Part shown: piece after piece, positions 21,807 through 29,192 of the stretch
Layout: every line of letters starts with the position of its first letter
Position numbering within the stretch: position 1 is the first letter of the stretch
DNA from: a virus
Reading direction: 5' to 3' (one strand)
DNA length: 39,266 bases
IMG/VR virus record: IMGVR_UViG_3300035438_001141
Location: 1-39,266 of that record
Position numbers and translations under genes: made by a program
The notes under the pieces: model-generated
What the model was told of the DNA's origin: nothing
Database searches by the model: none
Seen by the model: only the letters and a program-made list of their open reading frames with translations

Positions 21807-22559
21807 ATGAGCCAAAATGATTTACAGATTCACTCAACTAATGATCTTAGTGTTTTTAAAATTCTGGAAGGAAATAGAAACATTAATTTAGCAAATGTTG
21901 AAAGGTTGGTAAAATCTATAGAGGAAAATGGATTTTTACAAATGCCAATTATTGTGAACGAAAATTACGAAGTTATAGACGGTCAACACAGATTAATGGC
22001 TGCAAAAAAATTAAATTCAATTATTTACTACCATAAAGTAAATAATTATGATTTAAAAACAGCCATAACGCTAAACAGAAATCAATCTAACTGGTCAATA
22101 GCAGACTATATTAGAAGTTACTGCGATTTAGGATATAAAGATTATATTAGATTACAAGAATTTTACGAGGCTAATAAAGATTTTGGATTAATGATTTGCG
22201 CAGAATTAACAAGCCTTGATAGTACTAGAGATATTTACTCAAAAGGCAATAGCGAAAAAGGCGATTTAATTAGAAAAGGGTATTATAAATTCGATCCTAA
22301 TAATAAAGCTGAGTATATTTTTAATGCCGCAAGAAAAATTAAAACAGTTATTCCAGATGTTATGATAATTGCTTACTTAAGAAGTTTAAATAGATGTATA
22401 AGTAATCCTGAATTTAATTTAAATCAATTTGTAAAAAAGGCAACTACTTATCCTGACCAACACAGGAGAAGTTCAACAATGAGTGTTATAATGGCAAACA
22501 TTGAGCATATTTACAATTTTAGAAACCAAGGTAAAACAAGGATTATTTTACAAAAATAA
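21807..22559 (+). CDS. ParB-like nuclease-domain protein (early)
   Basis: The frame opens at 21759, but a promoter-like box at 21763 makes the ATG at 21807 (MSQNDLQIHSTNDL) the likelier start, giving 250 residues. The ParB-type core reads FKILEGNRNINLANVERLV, SIEENGFLQMPIIVNENYEV and IDGQHRLMAAKKL, the last being the conserved G-x-H-R loop. Residues 90-250 are helical with LNRNQSNWSIADYI. Codons are much more AT-rich than in its neighbours and it has its own promoter and terminator, signs of recent acquisition. A role in replication, partition or transcription control is possible. Confidence 0.82.
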   Translation: MSQNDLQIHSTNDLSVFKILEGNRNINLANVERLVKSIEENGFLQMPIIVNENYEVIDGQHRLMAAKKLNSIIYYHKVNNYDLKTAITLNRNQSNWSIADYIRSYCDLGYKDYIRLQEFYEANKDFGLMICAELTSLDSTRDIYSKGNSEKGDLIRKGYYKFDPNNKAEYIFNAARKIKTVIPDVMIIAYLRSLNRCISNPEFNLNQFVKKATTYPDQHRRSSTMSVIMANIEHIYNFRNQGKTRIILQK

Positions 22560-22567
22560 TAAAATTG

Positions 22568-22595
22568 GGCGCGGGTTTAATACCTGCGCCTTTTT
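22568..22595 (+). terminator. Intrinsic terminator after the early ParB-like gene
   Basis: GGCGCGGG (22568-22575) pairs with CCTGCGCC (22583-22590), including one G-U, around a 7-base loop, followed by five Ts. It lies in the 48-base gap before the replication gene. Confidence 0.85.
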
Positions 22596-22607
22596 AAAAT
22601 ATGCTAT

Positions 22608-23600
22608 ATGAAAGATATTTTAATAAACCTTAATCAAAGACCGATAGCGGTTTACCCGATTTACATAAAGTTGACTGGAAGCGTTAACGCTGGATTACTT
22701 TTAAGTCAAATCATGTATTGGTACTCAGCCGTCAAAGGTCGCAAATTTTACAAAAGTGACGCTGAAATCATGGAGGAAACAATGTTATCATTAAATGAAT
22801 TGAGGGGTGCGAAATCAAGATTAAAGGAGCTTCCGTTTATAATGATTACCCTTCATGGCATTCCTGCCAAAACACATTACGACATAAATGTCGCATTGTT
22901 GATAAATGCAATTAACGAAAATACATTAGTGAAATCCACTAAACTTAATAAGTTAAAATCACAAAAGTATAATGGTGAATTTAACGAATGTAATACAGAG
23001 AATACAACAGAGAATACTTCAAAGAATACAATAGATATATCTTTTCAAAATCATTCTGATTTTACCGAATTTGAAAAAATTACAATTAATGAAAATGAAA
23101 TTAACCAAAGCCCCAAAGTAAACCCCTTTACCGTTGTTGCTAAGTTGCAAAGTGAAAAAGAAGAAAAGAAAAGTTCCGCGAAAAGAAAAGAAGAAAGCGC
23201 CGAGCCAAAAGCCGAACGCCAACCCTCCCCCACTTACGCCGCCTTTTCCGTGTTTTGCCAAACGTTTGAAAACTTATCCGGTGCCGCGTACCCAACTGAC
23301 CAAAACGGAAATTATATCATGATGCCCAAAGACGCGGGGCAAATGGTTTACTTAATGCGTTACATTGACAAAATAGACAGGCAGGGCGATAGCATTGAGG
23401 CATTGAAGGTATTTATTCAAGCGGCGTGGAACTTGAATGACAAATGGCTGAGGGCAAATTTCACCATAGCAAACATTTATGGACAAGCCTCAAAGATATT
23501 CACGGCTTACCAAACGACAAGCCCAGCGGCAAAGGACAAAGCGTATAATGACAGGCTTCAAGAATTGCTTGCCGAAAGGATGGCAAAGTTTCAAGATTAA
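22608..23600 (+). CDS. Putative replication initiation protein
   Basis: The 330-residue protein begins with a winged-helix-type phage replication module (NLNQRPIAVYPIYIKLTG, GLLLSQIMYWYSAVKGRKFY, MEETMLSLNELRGAKSRL) over residues 1-110. Residues 115-205 are AT-rich Asn/Thr/Lys low complexity. Residues 215-330 (AAFSVFCQTFENLSG ... AWNLNDKWLRANFTIANIYG) form a second helical domain of the type found in DnaD-like initiators. The same arrangement marks phage initiators that bind the origin and recruit a helicase loader. It precedes another putative replication gene by 14 bases. The assignment is by pattern, not by catalytic residues. Confidence 0.68.
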   Translation: MKDILINLNQRPIAVYPIYIKLTGSVNAGLLLSQIMYWYSAVKGRKFYKSDAEIMEETMLSLNELRGAKSRLKELPFIMITLHGIPAKTHYDINVALLINAINENTLVKSTKLNKLKSQKYNGEFNECNTENTTENTSKNTIDISFQNHSDFTEFEKITINENEINQSPKVNPFTVVAKLQSEKEEKKSSAKRKEESAEPKAERQPSPTYAAFSVFCQTFENLSGAAYPTDQNGNYIMMPKDAGQMVYLMRYIDKIDRQGDSIEALKVFIQAAWNLNDKWLRANFTIANIYGQASKIFTAYQTTSPAAKDKAYNDRLQELLAERMAKFQD

Positions 23601-23614
23601 AAAACCAACCAATT

Positions 23615-24349
23615 ATGAACAACTTACCAATGATTGCCAATCGCGTGGAAGAAAAGATACAAGATGTTCAGCTTGTTATCCAAAACCGCGAATTAAGAAT
23701 TTTTAAAACGGGTACAAAGGAAGCTATTCCGAAGATTGCCCAAACATTAAGCCAACTTCTCCCGGTGTATGGCATTGAGCCAAAGCCTGAACACTTGATG
23801 GAGGTTACGGAATTTATTTCAAATTACAAATTACTTGCCGTCGATGAAATTAAACTTGCTTTTGAAAAGTTTGCGAAACAAGAACTTGATATTAATGACC
23901 ATAAACTTTATGGCAAAGTTGACCTTCATGCCATTGGGCGAATCCTGACCGCGTACATTACCTGGAGGAAAAAGATATATTATGCCATGGATTCCGACAT
24001 TCAGGCGAAGAAAGAAGAAGAAGATCGCATTAAACGCCTGGGAAAAGTGGCTGAGGAATACGATAAGGACTTTGATAACAAGTTGAAAAACTTTCAAAAG
24101 CCGCTGGAAGAAATACCGGTATTTTGGTACGATGAATGCGTTAAGCGTGGTTATATCAATGAATGGAAGGAAGGCGAAAAGGAAGCCTTGTGGCTTGAGG
24201 CTCAGGAAATGGCAAAGAATGAAAAGCCCGACTCAGATAATATGATTGACAGGAAGAACCACATGAGAAAAATTGAGGAAGGAAATATGCCACGTGCCCG
24301 CGCACTTGCTTACAAGTTAGCCGTCTGGCGCAAGGTGTTATTAAGATAA
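23615..24349 (+). CDS. Probable replication accessory protein
   Basis: A 244-residue helical, charged protein. Residues 30-110 have a four-helix pattern with KVDLHAIGRILTAYITWRKK near residue 109-128; residues 130-165 are Lys/Glu coiled coil; the C-terminus is basic (MPRARALAYKLAVWRKVLLR). It follows the initiator-like gene in the same operon, as helicase loaders and primosomal factors often do, but no P-loop is present, so a DnaC-type ATPase is excluded. The first ATG at 23615 follows an A-rich leader. Confidence 0.55.
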   Translation: MNNLPMIANRVEEKIQDVQLVIQNRELRIFKTGTKEAIPKIAQTLSQLLPVYGIEPKPEHLMEVTEFISNYKLLAVDEIKLAFEKFAKQELDINDHKLYGKVDLHAIGRILTAYITWRKKIYYAMDSDIQAKKEEEDRIKRLGKVAEEYDKDFDNKLKNFQKPLEEIPVFWYDECVKRGYINEWKEGEKEALWLEAQEMAKNEKPDSDNMIDRKNHMRKIEEGNMPRARALAYKLAVWRKVLLR

Positions 24350-24373
24350 GTTTCATAATTTGGTTTTGTTTTG

Positions 24374-24406
24374 GTGGGGCATAGAAATTATGCCTCACTT
24401 TTTTTT
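24374..24406 (+). terminator. Intrinsic terminator after the replication genes
   Basis: GTGGGGCATA (24374-24383) pairs with TATGCCTCAC (24389-24398), 10 bp with one G-U, loop GAAAT, followed by eight Ts. It ends the transcript that carries the two replication genes. Confidence 0.92.
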
Positions 24407-24410
24407 AATT

Positions 24411-24460
24411 TATTTTTGTAAATATTTTTTTATTCAAATAATTATATATAAATTTACGTA
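24411..24460 (+). promoter_or_regulatory. Repeated early promoter block, copy 1
   Basis: A 50-base AT-rich block with TTGTAAATATTTTTTTATTC upstream and TAAATTTACGTATTG around the start site. It is nearly identical to the block at 28457-28504 and related to that at 30250-30297. TATTTTTG at its left edge is an additional fit to TAnnTTTG. The leader to the ATG at 24487 is short and A-rich with no Shine-Dalgarno. Confidence 0.65.
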
Positions 24461-24486
24461 TTGAAAATATTTTAAAACTTACCAAA

Positions 24487-24750
24487 ATGAATATTACAAA
24501 ATACACCTGCAAATGTACCCTCGATAAAAAGCTGGGTCACTTTGTACACGTGATCTTCTCCCACGGCTTCGGCTTGTACGGACAAACGTCAATGCATTCC
24601 CCTGAGGATAACATGGAGATCCACGGCTGGACATTTGAGCCGCATGACATTGACTTGGAGTTATATCCAAAAATCAACCGTTACAATCTCATGCCTCTTG
24701 TTGCTGAGAACGAAATGGACTGGACAATTTTAACAAATCAATCACTTTAA
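24487..24750 (+). CDS. Small hypothetical protein
   Basis: An 87-residue product with Cys8 and Cys10 near the start and a central FSHGFGLYGQTSMHSPEDNM. It is the first gene after a strong promoter block, so it is probably made early and in quantity. Early, small, unknown phage proteins often target host functions, but nothing in the sequence identifies a target. Confidence 0.68.
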   Translation: MNITKYTCKCTLDKKLGHFVHVIFSHGFGLYGQTSMHSPEDNMEIHGWTFEPHDIDLELYPKINRYNLMPLVAENEMDWTILTNQSL

Positions 24751-24762
24751 AAACAAACCAAA

Positions 24763-25113
24763 ATGGAAAACATTGAAAGCACTTTTACAAACAACGCTCT
24801 TACCCGTTATTACGAGGAACGCATCGTGTATCTTGAAGGCGAAAACGAAAGATTAAGAAACGAGGCTCGCGCCGACTTTTGGATTGTTCTTGATTTTTGG
24901 ATTTACTCTCAAAGAATGATTCAGGCTTATGTTAGTTGGCATAATGAAGCGAAGCACGATCATTACCTTGATTGTATAAAAACGATGCTTGAAACATTGG
25001 AGGCTCATGAAACAAGGGTTTTGGATACTGCGATTAATAAACTAAGAATTGAAGTTATTGCTTGTTGCAAAATCGCGATTATTAAATGCCAACAAATAAC
25101 CGAATCAAGATGA
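24763..25113 (+). CDS. Hypothetical helical protein
   Basis: A 116-residue all-helical protein: an N-terminal leucine/glutamate coiled-coil-like segment (YLEGENERLRNEARADF, about 23-39), a Trp-rich helix (FWIVLDFWIYSQRMI) and a C-terminal helix with a CC pair. It lies 12 bases after its neighbour and overlaps the next start by ATGA. No family recognised. Confidence 0.65.
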   Translation: MENIESTFTNNALTRYYEERIVYLEGENERLRNEARADFWIVLDFWIYSQRMIQAYVSWHNEAKHDHYLDCIKTMLETLEAHETRVLDTAINKLRIEVIACCKIAIIKCQQITESR

Positions 25114-25370
25114 TTAATATACAAGACTTCGCGCTCAATGCCTCATTAAGCATTTGTCCCAACCATATCGTTGAACCAAAGCACTTGCAAAAATGGTGGA
25201 GGCAAAGGGGAGTCGGTGAACTTGAAAAATACTTTTACACAGGAAATAAGATTAGTTACGCTCAGGAAATAGACTGGAAGGCAATAAGTGACCACAAAAA
25301 ACAAATGTGGTACGATTCTCAAAATTTTCAAATTCAAGCAGGAAATGAATATTCTAAAAGGCAGGGTTAA
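25110..25370 (+). CDS. Small hypothetical protein
   Basis: An 86-residue protein from the ATG at 25110, which overlaps the upstream stop as ATGA and is therefore preferred over the ATG at 25086. It reads MINIQDFALNASLSICPNHI and then KHLQKWWRQRGVGELEKYF, a basic aromatic segment. Function unknown. Confidence 0.6.
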   Translation: MINIQDFALNASLSICPNHIVEPKHLQKWWRQRGVGELEKYFYTGNKISYAQEIDWKAISDHKKQMWYDSQNFQIQAGNEYSKRQG

Positions 25371-25803
25371 ATACACGGCGGGAAAAGTGTTCGAGGGTCA
25401 ATATGGACCATCCATTAACGCCGCAATCACATTAGACAACGGTACGGACATCCGCGTTTACGGAAAACCAGACGATACAAAGTTAATGGCTTTGAAAAAA
25501 GACGACGCCGTTACCATCATTCACGACGGAAAAAGTTACAAGGTCGCGTTTGATATGCTCACAGCGAACGAAATACCTGAAAAGGTACAAACACCCACCG
25601 AAGGCGCAAACGTGCAACAGGCGGCAAATGTACCCCCTAAAAACAACGGTAAAATGACACTTGATGAAATCACGGAGAAAGCCACGCTTATGACCTCGGT
25701 ATATGCCGACATATTTCACCAGTTGCAAGCCTCAGGACTTGAGCCTGCTCAGGCGCAACCTGCCGCCGCCACGATATTTATTCAAATAGGAAAATATTTT
25801 TAA
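25345..25803 (+). CDS. Hypothetical protein, possible OB-fold
   Basis: The likely start is the ATG at 25345 (MNILKGRVKYTAGKVFEGQY), giving 152 residues; an ATG at 25288 would add 19 residues out of a region already coding in another frame. Residues 1-75 are beta-rich with alternating charged strands (ITLDNGTDIRVYGKPDDTKL), resembling an OB-like nucleic-acid fold. A Pro/Gln-rich linker and a C-terminal helix (MTSVYADIFHQLQASGLEPA) follow. It may bind single-stranded DNA, but this is a guess from shape. Confidence 0.62.
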   Translation: MNILKGRVKYTAGKVFEGQYGPSINAAITLDNGTDIRVYGKPDDTKLMALKKDDAVTIIHDGKSYKVAFDMLTANEIPEKVQTPTEGANVQQAANVPPKNNGKMTLDEITEKATLMTSVYADIFHQLQASGLEPAQAQPAAATIFIQIGKYF

Positions 25804-25822
25804 TCAATTTGGTACGTTTTTT

Positions 25823-25850
25823 CCCCAGCCTGTAACATGGCTGGGGTTTT
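25823..25850 (+). terminator. Intrinsic terminator
   Basis: CCCCAGCC (25823-25830) and GGCTGGGG (25839-25846) form a perfect 8-bp GC-rich stem with loop TGTAACAT, followed by TTTT. The short T tract may allow partial read-through to the nuclease and nucleotide genes, for which no strong new promoter is visible. Confidence 0.85.
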
Positions 25851-25874
25851 ACCGCGCCGCAAAACAAAAGAAAA

Positions 25875-26096
25875 ATGGAAAACCAAGAAGAAAAAGAAAC
25901 GTCGTTGGAATACTTTTATGACAAGGTATTGGACGCCTCCGAGTTTTACGAAAGCGAATACAAAGCCATTGTTGATGCTTTAAACGAGGCAAAGAAAATG
26001 TATGCTGAGGAAATTGCTAAAGCATTTGAAAAAGGCTACGAAGAAGGCGTTAAATATACCGATGGACTTATAAGCGAAGAAAGATTCCCATTTTAA
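25875..26096 (+). CDS. Small acidic hypothetical protein
   Basis: A 73-residue, strongly acidic helical protein (MENQEEKETSLEYFYDKVLD; AIVDALNEAKKMYAEEIAKA) ending ERFPF. Acidic early proteins sometimes act as DNA mimics, but the alternating pattern here could equally be a simple coiled coil. It lies 12 bases before the nuclease gene. Confidence 0.65.
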   Translation: MENQEEKETSLEYFYDKVLDASEFYESEYKAIVDALNEAKKMYAEEIAKAFEKGYEEGVKYTDGLISEERFPF

Positions 26097-26108
26097 AAAA
26101 AAATAACC

Positions 26109-26720
26109 ATGCTACTACCAAAAAAATATATATCAGTTAGCCAAATAAACCTTTGGTACAGTGACCGTCAAAAGTACATCAATCGTTACTTTTTAAACAT
26201 TCCCGAAGAACCATCCATTTACATGGATTTTGGCAAGCGCTTTGCCGAGGATACGGAAGCGTTTATCAAAAACGGCATAATCATGGAAACCTTTCCCGAT
26301 TTTTACATTGACAAAATACAAGGCTTCAAAGGTTTGGAGGCTGAGAAACCAATAAGCCTGAGTATTAACGATATTCAAGTCGTTGGTTATATCGACGCAT
26401 GGGACAGGGAGAACAACCGGGTTATTGATTTTAAAACCTCAGGAAAACCGTGGACAATGGAGACGTTGAAAACAAGCCTTCAAATGAAAGTGTACGCCCT
26501 GGCAATGTTTGTAAACGGTGACACGATTCCAGAAAGCCAAATCAATTGGCTGGGAACAAAGATGACAAAAAACGGCTTATCTTTTACGGGTGAAAGTTAC
26601 GAATTAAACCATACCTTTGAAATGGATGACTTACTCAAAGCCATTGTACTTATTGAGCAGACTTGTAAGGAAATAAGTAAGGTTTATGAAAGGTATTTAA
26701 ATGATTACAATTATGGATAA
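26109..26720 (+). CDS. PD-(D/E)XK nuclease (RecB/Cas4-like)
   Basis: The 203-residue protein has VVGYIDAWDRENNRVIDFKT at about 91-110, giving D96, then D107 and K109 of the PD-(D/E)XK core. SLQMKVYALAM at 123-133 supplies Q125 and Y129 of the conserved QxxxY motif of the RecB/Cas4 subgroup. SVSQINLWYSDRQKY near the N-terminus matches the start of that fold. No four-cysteine cluster is present, so this is not an iron-sulphur Cas4. It probably acts in phage DNA recombination or repair. Confidence 0.85.
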   Translation: MLLPKKYISVSQINLWYSDRQKYINRYFLNIPEEPSIYMDFGKRFAEDTEAFIKNGIIMETFPDFYIDKIQGFKGLEAEKPISLSINDIQVVGYIDAWDRENNRVIDFKTSGKPWTMETLKTSLQMKVYALAMFVNGDTIPESQINWLGTKMTKNGLSFTGESYELNHTFEMDDLLKAIVLIEQTCKEISKVYERYLNDYNYG

Positions 26721-27084
26721 CATAACCGAAGATTTCGAAAATGAATTGAAAAAGATTATGAAGTCAGACGCAAGGGGGCTGAGGTTCAACGATGAAAAAA
26801 TCAGATACGACCTTATTCCCCCGTTGGCTCACCGTGAATGTGCTAAAGTCTGGACAAAGGGGTTGGATAAATATCCTGCTGGCAACTGGGAAAAGGGTAT
26901 GCCGTGGACTGAAGTTATCGCCTCCGCTTTGCGTCACCTTGAAGCCATTCGCCTGGGTGAGGACATTGACCCTGAGGACGGTTGTTTGCACGCCGCGCAC
27001 TTGCAATGCAATGCCCAAATGCTTACCGAATATTATTTTACAAAAAAGGAATTTGATAACCGCAAAAAATACGAAACAAAATGA
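26701..27084 (+). CDS. dATP/dGTP diphosphohydrolase-like protein (DUF5664)
   Basis: The 127-residue protein carries the family signature: KIRYDLIPPLAHRECAKVW, GLDKYPAGNWEKGMPWTEV, ALRHLEAIRLGEDIDPEDGC and LHAAHLQCNAQML. These supply the Glu/Asp/His residues of an all-alpha MazG-like pyrophosphatase. Known relatives hydrolyse purine dNTPs; no PurZ-like synthetase occurs here, so a diaminopurine genome is not implied. It overlaps the nuclease gene by 20 bases; the ATG at 26713 is an alternative start. Confidence 0.85.
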   Translation: MITIMDNITEDFENELKKIMKSDARGLRFNDEKIRYDLIPPLAHRECAKVWTKGLDKYPAGNWEKGMPWTEVIASALRHLEAIRLGEDIDPEDGCLHAAHLQCNAQMLTEYYFTKKEFDNRKKYETK

Positions 27085-27620
27085 TTTTAACCGACAAGAC
27101 AATTAACGACGAAATTAGCGAAGGCAACATCGTTATTGAGCCATTTAACCCTGAGAACCTTGGCACCAATTCCTACGATTTAACTCTTTCAAATACCCTG
27201 GTACTTTACACCGAGCGAGTGTTGGACGTGCGCAAGAAAAACCCATCTGCACCAATCATTATTCCCGACGATGGTATAATTCTCCAGCCTGGCATTGTTT
27301 ACCTTGCCTCAACGGTGGAATACACGGAAACCTTGAAACACGTGCCAATTATCCAAGGGAAATCAAGTCTTGGAAGATTAGGTTTATTCGTCCACGTGAC
27401 AGCAGGATTTGGCGACGTTGGATTCAAGGGGCATTGGACATTGGAACTTTTGACGGTTCAGCCGCTGAAGATTTACGCGGGAATGAAAATTGCCCAGCTT
27501 ACTTATCAAGATATTTCCGAGATGCCAAATATTTCGTATGACAAAAAGTTGGATGCCAAGTATTCAAATCAAGGGAAAGATCCAGTTGCCTCAAAGAATT
27601 ATTTAAACAAGCAGCCATGA
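27081..27620 (+). CDS. dcd: dCTP deaminase / dUTPase-family protein
   Basis: A 179-residue trimeric-fold enzyme. Residues 1-50 read MILTDKTINDEISEGNIVIE, SYDLTLSNTLVLYTER. The active-site region is GKSSLGRLGLFVHVTAGFGD (93-112), and FKGHWTLELL follows with E122 as the probable catalytic Glu. The enzyme would convert dCTP to dUTP or dUMP for dTTP synthesis. Its ATGA overlap with the DUF5664 gene makes a nucleotide-pool pair. Confidence 0.92.
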   Translation: MILTDKTINDEISEGNIVIEPFNPENLGTNSYDLTLSNTLVLYTERVLDVRKKNPSAPIIIPDDGIILQPGIVYLASTVEYTETLKHVPIIQGKSSLGRLGLFVHVTAGFGDVGFKGHWTLELLTVQPLKIYAGMKIAQLTYQDISEMPNISYDKKLDAKYSNQGKDPVASKNYLNKQP

Positions 27621-27868
27621 CCGACGAAGAAAGGGAAAAGCAACGAGCGTATGACCGCGAATATTACCGTAATATGCCAGCCTTCCAAAAGGATAAAAGA
27701 AGGGAGGCAACGCGGCTGAGGAATAAAGACAATTACTGGAAGTTGACCGACGAAGAAAGGCAAATAAGAAAAGACAAAAGTCTTGCCTATTATTATGCCA
27801 ACATTGAAGCCTTGAAAATCAAAGCAAAAGCCTATCGTGAAAGAAAATTAAAAAGTAAACATGAGTGA
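27617..27868 (+). CDS. Small charged Y/R/K-rich protein, early copy 1
   Basis: An 83-residue protein starting MTDEEREKQRAYDREYYRNM, with a second acidic-to-basic unit near residue 52 (LTDEERQIRKDKSLAYYYAN). The internal repetition suggests a duplicated helical unit. It shares composition with the next gene and with 19744-19968 and overlaps both neighbours by 4-8 bases. The function is unknown; nucleic-acid contact is plausible. Confidence 0.65.
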   Translation: MTDEEREKQRAYDREYYRNMPAFQKDKRREATRLRNKDNYWKLTDEERQIRKDKSLAYYYANIEALKIKAKAYRERKLKSKHE

Positions 27869-28112
27869 CGAAGAAAAAAAGGCAAAGCGCGCCGCCTATA
27901 TGGTTAAATGGAAGGCGAATTTAAACGTCTTTATAAAAGAAAAACGACGGTTAAAAAACAATGAATACAGGAAATACGCGCGAACAAAATGGTCGCCCGA
28001 GTATTTAGAAAAAATGAGAGAACGAAATAGGATTTATTATGCAAAAAATAAGGATATATTATTAGCTAAAATGGCTATTTATCGAGAAAACAAAAAAAAT
28101 CATGCTAACTGA
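27861..28112 (+). CDS. Small charged Y/R/K-rich protein, early copy 2
   Basis: An 83-residue product, MSDEEKKAKRAAYMVKWKAN onwards, ending with IYYAKNKDILLAKMAIYREN. It is the same length as the preceding gene and shares the xSDEE/xTDEE opening and the YYAxNKxxxxxKxxxYRE unit. The pair looks like a tandem duplication that has diverged. Confidence 0.65.
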   Translation: MSDEEKKAKRAAYMVKWKANLNVFIKEKRRLKNNEYRKYARTKWSPEYLEKMRERNRIYYAKNKDILLAKMAIYRENKKNHAN

Positions 28113-28230
28113 AAACGAAAAGAAAAAATTGATTAAAGATGCCGCCAGCATCTTCGTTGCAGCTGGAGGTATTATTACCTTGGCTTTCGCTATTTATTAT
28201 ATTGTTGACCTTGTAAAAAATTGGTATTAA
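28102..28230 (+). CDS. Small single-pass membrane protein
   Basis: ATG at 28102 to TAA at 28228-28230 encodes 42 residues: a basic N-terminus (MLTENEKKKLIKDAA), a single transmembrane helix (IFVAAGGIITLAFAIYYIV) and a short KNWY tail. It overlaps the upstream stop by 11 bases and the next start by one base. A membrane role such as superinfection exclusion is possible but unproven. Confidence 0.65.
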   Translation: MLTENEKKKLIKDAASIFVAAGGIITLAFAIYYIVDLVKNWY

Positions 28231-28379
28231 TGAGCAAATTTGAAATTAAATACAATGACAAAAGAATGATCATTGAAGCCGAAAGCGTGGAGAAGGCTTT
28301 GGAGCAATTCAAGGAATTAAAAATCGACGTGAAAAACTTTGAGATTAGTATTTCAAAGTTTGGCGAATACAGGAAATAA
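28230..28379 (+). CDS. Small hypothetical protein
   Basis: A 49-residue frame starting on the last base of the previous stop (TAATG). It reads MSKFEIKYNDKRMIIEAESV and ends FGEYRK, an alternating strand-helix-strand pattern. It is the last gene before a strong terminator. Function unknown. Confidence 0.6.
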   Translation: MSKFEIKYNDKRMIIEAESVEKALEQFKELKIDVKNFEISISKFGEYRK

Positions 28380-28413
28380 GGTAAGCAGTAAGTTGTTAAA
28401 AGTGTTCTAATTC

Positions 28414-28447
28414 ATGTCCGCGTTTTTCGATGCGGACATTTTTTTTT
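28414..28447 (+). terminator. Intrinsic terminator
   Basis: ATGTCCGC (28414-28421) and GCGGACAT (28432-28439) form a perfect 8-bp stem around GTTTTTCGAT, followed by nine Ts. It closes the nuclease-nucleotide operon. Confidence 0.92.
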
Positions 28448-28456
28448 ATTTTATTA

Positions 28457-28504
28457 TTGTAAATATTTTTTTATTCAAATAATTAATATTAAATTTACGT
28501 ATTG
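28457..28504 (+). promoter_or_regulatory. Repeated early promoter block, copy 2
   Basis: The block repeats copy 1 (24411-24460) almost base for base: a run of 29 identical bases beginning TTGTAAATATTTT, then TAAATTTACGTATTGAAAA (box at 28490-28497). It directly follows the terminator and drives the AT-rich gene at 28527. Conservation between two positions 4 kb apart indicates selection or recent duplication of the promoter. Confidence 0.65.
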
Positions 28505-28526
28505 AAAAAAAACAAAAACAAACCAA

Positions 28527-28862
28527 ATGACAACTTTAGCAAAAACAACAGAAAACAACGCAAAAGTAAAAGCACTTAAAAAAATAGCTGAGACTAAATG
28601 GACTGGAACAACTATTCACACAAATTTAGATGCTTGTTTAACAGGAATAAATTTAGATAGTACAAATTCAGGATGGTATAAACCATCGGCATCAAGAATA
28701 GATGGATTAACTGGTATTTTTATGATAAATCAAGATGGTTCAATTTTTTGCGAAGCAAGAGTTATAAAAATAAGCGAAAAAGAATATAAAATAGAATATA
28801 TGACAATGGCAGGATGGAACGAATTTGAAAATCTTTTTCATCAATTTATGGATGAAAACTAA
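28527..28862 (+). CDS. Hypothetical protein in a self-contained AT-rich cassette
   Basis: A 111-residue protein starting MTTLAKTTENNAKVKALKKI, with a central NSGWYKPSASRIDGLTGIFM and a C-terminal acidic helix. It is flanked by its own promoter (28457) and terminator (28877), and uses AT-ending codons such as ATA, AGA and TTA much more than adjacent genes. This moron-like layout suggests recent gain and independent regulation. Function unknown. Confidence 0.65.
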   Translation: MTTLAKTTENNAKVKALKKIAETKWTGTTIHTNLDACLTGINLDSTNSGWYKPSASRIDGLTGIFMINQDGSIFCEARVIKISEKEYKIEYMTMAGWNEFENLFHQFMDEN

Positions 28863-28876
28863 AAATAAAAAAAAAC

Positions 28877-28905
28877 AAGAGGGGGGTAAACTCCCTCTTT
28901 ATTAT
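28877..28905 (+). terminator. Intrinsic terminator (weak T tract)
   Basis: AAGAGGG (28877-28883) pairs with CCCTCTT (28893-28899) around a 9-base loop, followed by TATTATTT. The interrupted T tract probably allows some read-through to the next genes. Confidence 0.7.
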
Positions 28906-28926
28906 TTACCATTAAAAACAAAACAA

Positions 28927-29190
28927 ATGGAAACCACAATTTATGCCGTCATGTACTTTGGCAATGCCAAAAGATACCAAGATTTAAATTACGAAATCGA
29001 AGCCTTCACAAAGCGCGAAGCCGTTGAAAAGTTTTACGAAAAAATGCGTAATGAGGATTATTTTCCTGAGGACGAATTTGTTTACGGTGGACTTGTTCGC
29101 GACTGTGACGGCAATGTTATTGCTGAGCCAGGCAGCGAAAGCATCGAATATGACGGCGGTTATTTTTACGCAGAACCTGTAATTCTTTAA
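28927..29190 (+). CDS. Small hypothetical protein
   Basis: From the ATG at 28927 (after AAAACAAAACAA) the protein has 87 residues: METTIYAVMYFGNAKRYQDL, then TKREAVEKFYEKMRNEDYFP and an acidic, Gly-rich end. The frame is open further upstream but would overlap the terminator hairpin, so that extension is rejected. Function unknown; the ferredoxin-like beta-alpha-beta pattern is common among small phage early proteins. Confidence 0.62.
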   Translation: METTIYAVMYFGNAKRYQDLNYEIEAFTKREAVEKFYEKMRNEDYFPEDEFVYGGLVRDCDGNVIAEPGSESIEYDGGYFYAEPVIL

Positions 29191-29192
29191 TC

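Noticed and set aside
26701-27084. Diaminopurine (Z-DNA) genome because of the DUF5664 enzyme
   Set aside because: No PurZ-like adenylosuccinate synthetase and no DpoZ-type polymerase occur in the window.
26792-27106. 104-residue rightward frame inside the DUF5664 gene
   Set aside because: It is an out-of-frame shadow of a gene with clear family motifs.
28825-28926. Upstream extension of the 87-residue protein
   Set aside because: It would overlap the previous gene and translate the terminator hairpin; an ATG with an A-rich leader lies at 28927.
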